Shown here: positions 56,721-64,000 of the stretch, piece by piece
How the letters are laid out: each line of letters opens with the position of its first letter
Position numbering within the stretch: the stretch's first letter is position 1
Program-made: the position numbers and the translations under genes
Source: Poronia punctata
Taxonomy: Eukaryota; Ascomycota; Sordariomycetes; Xylariales; Xylariaceae
NCBI GenBank assembly: GCA_022579005.1
Contig: MU401472.1
Coordinates: 124,001-188,000 of the forward strand
Length of the DNA stretch: 64,000 nucleotides
Reading direction: 5' to 3'
Notes under the pieces: model-generated
Told to the model about the DNA's origin: nothing
The model's database searches: none
The model's input: only the letters and a program-made list of their open reading frames with translations

Positions 56721-59700
56721 ATGGAGTCGATACCGGGCCTCCGTGGCCTTGCGCAGCTGCTCCTAGTAGCGCTGCCGCTGTCGCTGACGCCATCTGCTTC
56801 GGCCGCGGCCGTGTTGGAAGAACGCGATCCCCTTCCGGCCGGATACGTCTCGGCGCCCTACTACCCGTCGCCGTATGGCGGGTGGGATGACGAATGGAGC
56901 GATGCCTACGATAAGGCGGCCGCTCTCGTCTCGGAAATGACCCTCGCCGAGAAGGTGAACGTCACTGCCGGAACCGGTTTATTTATGGTGCGTGTGCAAA
57001 GAACTATGAGCCTTGAGCCCGAAAGAGGAGTGAGAACGTAAACTAACCATGTCTCTCTAAAGGGTATGTGGCATATCCAACTCATGTCCACTTTCTTTTC
57101 TTTCGGCCCGATGTTTGTATCTGACAGGTAATCTATCGCAGGGCGCTGTGTCGGCAACACAGGTAGTGTGCCGCGTCTGGGTTTCCCTTCGCTCTGTTTG
57201 CAAGACGGACCACTGGGAGTCCGCACAACCGGTAATATCACCGCCTTCCCGGCCGGCATCACGACGGGCGCGACATGGAGTAAGGATCTCATGTATGAGC
57301 GCGGCGTGGCCCTTGGCGAGGAATTCAGGGGCAAAGGCGCCAACTTCTACCTTGGGCCCTCGGTCGGTCCGCTCGGCAGGCAGCCGCGCGGAGGACGGAA
57401 CTGGGAGGGATTCGGCTCCGATCCCGTGCTACAAGCCGTCGCCGGCGCACAGACAATCAAAGGAGTTCAAGAGCAGGGAGTCATTGCCACGCTGAAGCAC
57501 TACATCGTCAACGAGCAGGAAAATTATCGCATGTACCAGCTCGTGCAGCAGGCTTACAGCTCGGACATTGGTGGGTTTCCTCCAACTCCTAGGAGATGGG
57601 TGGGATTTCAGAAATATACGGTCGACTAACGTAGTGTGCTCTCAACGTATAGATGATCGGACTTTGCACGAGCTATATCTTTGGCCTTTTGCAGAAGGTG
57701 TCAAAGCCGGTACGGGTGCTGTCATGGCTGCATACAACGCTGTAAGTTGAACTCACAGATTTCCGTGTGGCTCAGATATATGATTGCCCTGTATTCGCTC
57801 TACTCGTTAACACACTGATGTCACTAGGTAAATGGATCTGCGTGCTCTCAGAACGCCTATCTGCTGAACAACATCCTGAAAGACGAGCTAGGTTTCCAAG
57901 GTATCCTCATGACGGACTGGCTGGCGCAAATATCTGGCGTCGCCTCTGCTCTCGCCGGTCTAGACATGTCGATGCCGGGTGACACCATCGGCAACGGCGT
58001 CCCACTCTTCGGCATAAGCAACTGGATGTACGAACTCACCCGCTCGGTGCTAAACGGTTCAGTGCCCGTCGATCGGGTGAACGACATGGCGACGCGCGTC
58101 GTGGCTACCTGGTACAAGATGGGCCAGGACTCATCCGACTATCCGCCTCCCAATTTCTCGTCCAACACCGACAAGCGCGAGGGACTCTTGTATCCCGGCG
58201 CCCTCGTCTCCCCCATCGGCGTCGTGAACGAGTTCGTCAACGTGCAGGGCGACCATAAGAAAGTCGCGAAGCAGGTCGCACAGGAGGCCATCACGCTAGT
58301 CAAGAACAACGCCAGCTTCCTGCCCATCACGACCTCGTCGCCTCTGTTCGTCTTTGGCACCGACGCTCAGGCCGACCCGAAGGGCGTCAATTCGTGCACG
58401 GATAAGAGCTGCAACCGCGGGCTCCTCGGTATGGGTTGGGGCTCCGGTAGCGCCGACTACCCTTACCTAGACGACCCCATCAGCTCGTTGAGGCGCAAGG
58501 CCGCCAACGTCACGTATTACGATTCCGACAGCTTCCCCAAAAAGGTAGACCCAGCGACAGAGGACGACGTGGCCATCGTCTTCATCAACTCGGATGCGGG
58601 CGAGAACTCGTACACCGTAGAAGGGAACCACGGTGACCGAGATAAAGATGGCTTATCAGCGTGGCACAACGGAGACGAACTAGTGCAGAAAGTGGCCGCA
58701 GCCTACAGCAACGTTGTCGTCGTCGTGCACACAGTAGGTCCCATCATCATGGAACCATGGATCGACCTCCCGTCCGTCAAGGCCGTGCTCGTGGCCCATC
58801 TACCGGGTCAGGAAGCCGGCGACTCGCTCACAGAGGTGTTATTCGGAGAAGTCTCGCCAAGCGGCCACTTGCCGTACACGATCCCCGTATCCGAGGACGA
58901 CTACCCGGAAAGCGTTGCCATCGTAGCCTCACCCAAGCTCAGCCAGATCCAGATCCCCTACACCGAGGGGATGTATGTCGACTACCGACATTTCCACAAA
59001 GCCGGCGTAAAACCCCGTTTCGCCTTCGGTCACGGCCTGAGCTACGCCAGCTTCTCGCTATCCGACGCATCCATCGAGCAGCAAACCCAATTATCTAAAG
59101 TCCCGACAGAACGCCCCGCCAAACCCGCATCTCCCGTAGCCGGCATCGACAGCTCATTACCGCCCGCTTCCGAGGCCTATTACCCCGACGGCTTCATCCG
59201 CATCTGGCGATACCTGTACCCGTCCCTGGACCGCCTCGAGGCGAACTACGCGCACGGCATTGGCGAAGAAGGTAAAAAGAAATACCCCTATCCCGAAGGC
59301 TACTCGACCGAGCAAAAGCCCGGTCCGGCCGCCGGTGGACCAAGCGGTGGTAACCCCGCCCTGTGGGACGTGGCGTACACGCTCTCAGTCAAGGTCACGA
59401 ATGCGGAAAATGCCGGGGCGGCCGGTAAAGCCGTGGTGCAAGCTTATATCCAATTCCCCGACTCCAACGGCGGCTTCGATACCCCTGTCGTGCAACTGCG
59501 CGACTTTGCCAAGACAAAGACTCTCGAGCCGGGCGAGACCGCGACGGCGGAGTTGCAGCTCACGAGGAAGGATGTGAGTGTTTGGGATACGGTCTCGCAG
59601 AACTGGATCGTGCCCAATCCCGAGGGTAGATATAAGATCTGGCTGGGTTGGTCGAGTGATGATCTTAGGGTTGTCTGTTACTCGGATACTTTGACTTGCG

Positions 59701-59726
59701 AGGAGGGGGTTGAGAGCCCTGTGTAG
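56721..59726 (+). CDS. GH3 beta-glucosidase
   Basis: Secreted glycoside hydrolase family 3 enzyme releasing glucose from cello-oligosaccharides. Exons 56721-56987, a single nucleotide 57063, 57142-57570, 57653-57741 and 57828-59726; 894 residues. Signal peptide at residues 1 to about 28. The model closes only if G57063 is an exon by itself: intron 56988-57062 (GTGCGT, branch ACTAAC, AAAG) and intron 57064-57141 (GTATGT, CTGAC, GCAG) together give [17 protein letters not shown], the expected GH3 sequence. Substrate motifs [11 protein letters not shown] and [13 protein letters not shown] follow. The nucleophile is Asp292 in GILMTDWLA. The second domain has [28 protein letters not shown] and [12 protein letters not shown], and the C-terminal fibronectin-III-like domain ends in CEEGVESPV. 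Full length for fungal secreted GH3. Confidence 0.95.
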
Positions 59727-60196
59727 GTAATTTAAAGAGAAGTGGTATAGTCTGGTTGGTAGTTATGTTATATATATAAATCTGTTTATAATGTACCTAG
59801 ATATAATGTAGATAGATAAAGTCGTATATTTATATTTCTCCCTTTAACTATCTGAACCTTGCACAATGACTCGAGTGGCTTGAATGAATAAGCACGTAGC
59901 TTTTATCGCCCTTTTGCAGAACGCCATGTATAGAATTGTCATGATGGAGGAAAGACTCGTGGACCCGGACCAATACACACTTTTTGAAAAGCCCGTTCCT
60001 TTGAAAATCTCCAATCCCAAAGAGCTGTGACTACATCTATATTCAAGGGGAAAGAGATTACAACGTTCCATATGTTCAATAGGTCAATATATTATAACCT
60101 TTGTACGTGAAGAATACGTATGTATAATATAGTTGTACATGTATTAATACACGACATCCCTCCCCCTTCCCCCTCTCTCTCGGGATCTCCTTTTTC
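59727..60196. other. intergenic between convergent genes
   Basis: About 0.47 kb, AT-rich after the GH3 stop (TATATATATAAAT near 59768), holding the 3' ends of the GH3 and bL34m transcripts. No gene recognised. Confidence 0.4.
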
Positions 60197-60712
60197 TTAC
60201 ATAGACATGACAGACCTCTTCTTCTCCCTCCGTCTCTGCAGCGTCTTCTGCCCATTCCTCGTACGAATCCTACTCAGGAACCCATGTCTCCTCTTCCTCA
60301 CAAGACGGCTCGTCCTCGCCATCGTCGGTCTAGGTCCGCATCGGATCTGTTGGGGACCGGCCAGGGCAGGATTGCTTGTTATGGATGATTTCGGGATGAT
60401 GTCTACTGTGATTCCTTCGCTTGTCGTTGTTGTCGTTGTTGGGAGGCGAGAGAGCTGTATGTTTGATGGACGGAAGTTGGGGGTTCGGTTTAGGATTGTT
60501 GGGCGGAGAGTTGGGAGGGATGAGAATGTTCTATTAACAACCAAAACAGAGAAAATGTTAGTGTTTCGTGTGCTATCAGGGTTTTAAAAGTTCTGCCTAG
60601 GTAATTTTATTTTGTTTGAAACTTGCCGTATCGTCGTCGTCGTCGTGGCTTTATTGCGGCAAGCGACTCGGGAGAGAGCTGTTGCTGCTCTCGCAAGGGT
60701 TAAAGATGCCAT
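60197..60712 (-). CDS. mrpl34: mitochondrial large-subunit ribosomal protein bL34m
   Basis: Predicted 139 residues. Exon 1 60712-60627, intron 60531-60626, exon 2 60530-60197. The start MASLTLARAATALSRVACR is an Arg-rich mitochondrial targeting sequence. The C-terminal ~45 residues hold the bL34 core: RTSRLVRKRRHGFLSRIRTR, then NGQKTLQRRREKKRS. The intron has a GC donor (GCAAGT) instead of GT, with branch CTAAC (60561-60557) and acceptor AATAG; splicing there is the only way I found to attach an ATG and targeting peptide in frame. The linker is Thr-rich. The opposite strand is also open over this stretch, but its translation is unremarkable. Confidence 0.9.
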
Positions 60713-62344
60713 TTTGTTCGTCGCCTCCAACAAATCCAATTCTCCTTTCTTTTTTCTTTTTTTTTGCTTGCCTCCAAACGATTAGGAACCCCTTGTCGGG
60801 TTTGAATATACGCGCGCGCGCGATATGGACAAGACACGGGATCAAGATCACGGTGATTGATTGACTGATTGATTGCGAAGATTGAGGACCCAAAATTTCA
60901 CGCCTGGCGACCTCCTGGGGGAATTTACTTGGCGGTCCGGTTGGCGGCTGTCAAATGCCAAGACCTATTTACCGGGTGTCTCGTACAGTGGCCGAAGGGC
61001 TAAACAGACCCGACATGATGTACACGTACGTACGTATCAACTCCGGGTTCGTTTATACAGTACCTTAATGTAAGTACCTTAACCTATCAGCCCTACCTTA
61101 CCCTCCTTGCCAAATTTCGAAACAACGGCAATAGGTAAGGAGGTAGGTAGCAAGCTAAACGTACGCATGAACAATCATCAATGCCTAACAGCGACATCTT
61201 TCATTATCGTCATGCAGAACCAAATAAATCCCTTCCCGAATGCAAGACTTCCCCAACCTCAAAAAAGCCAAGACAGAGCCAAGAAAGAGCCAAGAAGAAC
61301 GACCCGAACGACAAGAAGCCGGATACCCGAGTAGTAGAGCAATAGACAGAAAAAAAAACCAAGTTGATCAATATTCAAAAAACCCCTTTTCTCAATAGGA
61401 CTAGGTGAGCACTCATCGGGTCTCAAAGAGTAAATACTCGTACATATGTAAGGACATCATGAAAGGTACTCGAAGTTTTCCGTTGGCACCCGCCCCCGTG
61501 TTATGTCATTTCAAGTCTTTACCCAGTAAAGGATGGCCTGTAGAGCACGTGCCATCTGTGACCTCCAGATTTTTAAACGAGTCAGTTTGTCATTGTTTTT
61601 TGGTCGCGGCTCCGCTGCCACAAGTGGCTTGGCATATCACATATAACTGGGGAGAGGACTTGGTGGGTTGGTGTTGGTACCTCGCCGCCTTACCCGTTCG
61701 TTTCCTTCGGTACCAACGTATTAATATGTGTATTCGTACGTGTAGATAAACTACGAGAAAGTCGTTTCGCAGCCTCGGCGCAGCGGTGCCCCAAACGAAG
61801 AACAAGCTTTTACCAAGACGAATTACAGCTCTTGGGTACAAATCGCCCGCGTACCGCAGCTCGTCGAGGTTTCAGAACAAAGGTAGGTAGTGAGTGGGCA
61901 CACATGTAGGCGGTAGGTTGGACATTCGACTGACCGCCGGCTTGTTTAGTTCTCGATGGATCCCGCGACTAGTGACCAAGAAGCTCTATCATCTTGGCTT
62001 TCAGGGATATGGCACATCCCTAGACGTAACCGTTGGAATCATCGTTGATTCATACCATACACACACATAACCCACCGCTTGGCGACTGCGCTTGGTTGAC
62101 GGCACTGCCACATAGCAATGCACACTAGATAGATAATACGCATCTTGAAAGCATCTTGTACCTTTAGACTAGTCCAACACTACGTAGTAGACCCAGACCC
62201 CTGCTTTGCTTTTGTTGGACCTTAAGTTCAACAAGAGCCCCAGATCAAAACTTAAACTGTAACAACATTGTAAAGAAGGTTTGAAACTTGCCTGGTTAGA
62301 TCAAGATTAAATCAAGATATCTATTTCGCCTCTTTTCTGAACGC
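60713..62344. other. intergenic, ENA ATPase promoter region
   Basis: About 1.6 kb between divergent genes. It includes a CG dinucleotide run (60811-60820), an ACGTACGTACGTA run (61023-61035), GGTAGGTAG words near 61142 and 61884, an A run near 61350, and TACTCGTA at 61435. The long spacer would fit a stress-regulated promoter, but I cannot assign specific sites. Confidence 0.4.
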
Positions 62345-64000
62345 ATGGGGTCCGAAGAAGAAAACGCTTTGGCGGCGGCCAAGAGCCGAGTCTCCGGCCA
62401 GGCCAACGTACCGACCTCTCGCCCTCCTCACGCTTTGAGCAGCGCCCAAGTCATCCAGGAACTCGAGAGTCACGATATTAATGGCTTGTCGAGCGAAGTC
62501 GCGCGCCAGCGCTTGGAAGAGCTCGGCAGGAATGAGATTGGAGATTCCGAAGGCGTGTCGGTATTGAAAATCGTCATTGCACAAATTGCCAATGCTATGA
62601 CTCTAGTACGTAGCCCCAATTAAAAGAGAAGACATGAGAGATACTTACTGATGCTCAACAGGTGCTCATTCTTGCCATGGCCGTCAGCTTCGGTATTGGA
62701 TCCTATATCGAGGGAGCCGTCGTCACCTTGGTCATCCTGATCAATGTAATCGTCGGCTTCTTCCAAGAGTACTCGGCTGAAAAGACAATGGACTCTCTCC
62801 GATCCTTGAGCTCTCCTACGGCTAACGTTGTGAGGGACGGTCAATCGTCCATTATTCCAAGTGGCGAAGTTGTCATGGGCGATCTTGTGGAACTAAAGAC
62901 GGGCGATACCATCCCAGCTGATCTCCGGTAAGAAATACACGATTTCGGTTAAATGGGTGTTCCAGAAAGTTGACTCATTTCTTTCAAGTATCACCGAAGC
63001 CGTCAATTTCGAGACGGACGAGGCCCTGCTGACTGGCGAATCTCTTCCCGTCCGGAAAGACGAAAACGCAGTCTTCGACGACGACACCGGTCCGGGCGAT
63101 AGGCTCAATGTTGCGTATAGCTCCTCTACGGTTACAAAAGGTCGCGCCAAGGGAATCGTTTTCGCTACAGGCATGTACACGGAAATTGGAGCCATCGCCA
63201 TGGCCCTCCGCGAGAAGAGCTCTAAAGTGCGGCCGGTGAAGAGGAAGCCAGACGGCTCGGCAAAGCCCCATCGTTACTTGGAAGCCTATACCCTTACCAT
63301 GACGGATGCCGTCGGTCGCTTCCTCGGCGTCAACGTCGGAACACCTCTTCAAAAGAAGCTGTCGAAGCTTGCTATCCTACTATTCTTCATCGCTGTCGTC
63401 TTCGCCATCGTTGTTCTCGCGGCCAACAAGTTCTCCAGCAAGTCAGAAGTCATCATCTACGCCGTAGCGACTGGATTGTCCATGATCCCTGCCTCTCTTG
63501 TCGTCGTTCTGACTATCACCATGTCTGCTGGTACGAAGAGAATGGTGATCCGGAATGTCATCGTCCGAAACTTGAAGTCACTCGAAGCTCTCGGCGCTGT
63601 TACCGATATTTGTTCGGATAAGACAGGTACCTTGACACAGGGCAAGATGGTCGCGAGGCGCGCTTGGGTCCCCGCTCTAGGAACTTATACAGTCGGTGCC
63701 TCACAAGAACCATTCAATCCCACGGCCGGCGATATTTCGTTCGATGTCAGACCTCCAAAGGAACTCGACATCAAGAAAACAGAGACCGAGGGCACCACTA
63801 TCTCTAAACCCGCTGAACTACTATCGAAAGGGGGCTCGACTCTGTCCGACTACCTTCGCGTTGCCTCTCTTGCCAACCTCGCTACCGTGTCGCAGAAGGA
63901 TGGAGAGTGGAATGCCCGTGGTGATCCGACGGAAATTGCTATCCAGGTTTTCGCTTCCCGTTTCGACCAGAACAGGCTTAAATTCACAGAGGGTGACAAA
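62345..64000 (+). CDS. ena: ENA-type (IID) Na+/K+-exporting P-type ATPase, 5' part
   Basis: Plasma-membrane pump that exports Na+ or K+ at high salt or high pH. Exons 62345-62605, 62662-62927 and 62989 to beyond the window; introns of 56 nt (GTACGT...CAG) and 61 nt (GTAAGA...CAAG). About 513 residues are visible. The N-terminal cation-ATPase domain has PPHALSSAQVIQELESHDIN and GRNEIGDSEGVSVLK. TM1-2 contains VLILAMAVSFGIGSYIEGAV and GFFQEYSAEKTMDSLRSLSS, a sequence typical of the ENA group. The actuator motif is NFETDEALLTGESLPV (TGES). TM3-4 has ATGLSMIPASLVVVLTITMS, and the phosphorylation motif is CSDKTGTLTQGKM with Asp at about residue 385. The reading frame is still open at the last base, within the nucleotide-binding domain. 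Confidence 0.95.

Noticed and set aside
60120..60587. 155-codon plus-strand frame
   Set aside because: It is antisense to the bL34m gene; the minus-strand translation has the ribosomal protein signature, this one has only low-complexity hydrophobic runs.
1..64000. CRISPR arrays, transposase genes, bacterial operons, rRNA genes
   Set aside because: None seen. The many short tandem repeats are simple microsatellites without spacers, and no transposon open reading frames or terminal repeats were recognised.

Overview
The window is nuclear DNA of a filamentous ascomycete, most likely a sordariomycete. The evidence is the gene set (fungal TFIIIC Tfc3, Sec16, APC8, an AA9 copper oxygenase with an X278-like module, an ENA-type ATPase), many short introns of 50-150 nt with CTAAC/CTAAT branch sites, and long intergenic spaces rich in TACCTACC/GGTAGGTA and TACTCGTA/TACGAGTA words. 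I rebuilt 22 protein genes (two cut by the window edges), two tRNA genes and one decayed P450. The species cannot be named from the sequence.

Left part (1-18.5 kb): a TFIIIC B-block subunit (3' end off the window) and a CCDC137-like nucleolar protein on the minus strand; an Aim6-like phosphodiesterase-fold protein and a MAT2B/RmlD-like reductase on the plus strand; an RA-PH scaffold protein; a P450 relic broken by frameshifts; and farnesyl diphosphate synthase (ERG20). Middle part (20-34 kb): APC8/CDC23, whose third intron holds a 10-N assembly gap between poly-G and poly-C; a secreted AA9 oxygenase; a cysteine-rich single-pass membrane protein; a small Gly/Asn-rich secreted protein; a tandem pair of tRNA-Val(AAC) genes; and one low-complexity hypothetical gene. 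Right part (34-64 kb): SEC16, a DAO-type FAD oxidoreductase, KIN17, a class I aminoacyl-tRNA-synthetase-like protein, an ASCH/PUA-like protein, an FMO, a secreted class 3 lipase, a GH3 beta-glucosidase, mitochondrial ribosomal protein bL34m and the 5' part of an ENA-type P-type ATPase.

Most genes are housekeeping (transcription, ribosome biogenesis, secretion, cell cycle, isoprenoids). The secreted AA9, GH3 and lipase fit growth on plant material. There is no obvious secondary-metabolite cluster. The most unusual observations are a GH3 gene model that only closes with a one-nucleotide exon, the class I synthetase-like protein with degenerate HIGH and KMSKS motifs and a cysteine-rich insert but little C-terminal to the KMSKS-like loop, and an intergenic octamer (TACTCGTA/TACGAGTA) seen at least 24 times where about 2 are expected by chance. 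All gene models were built by eye from reading frames, splice signals and family knowledge; no database search was possible.
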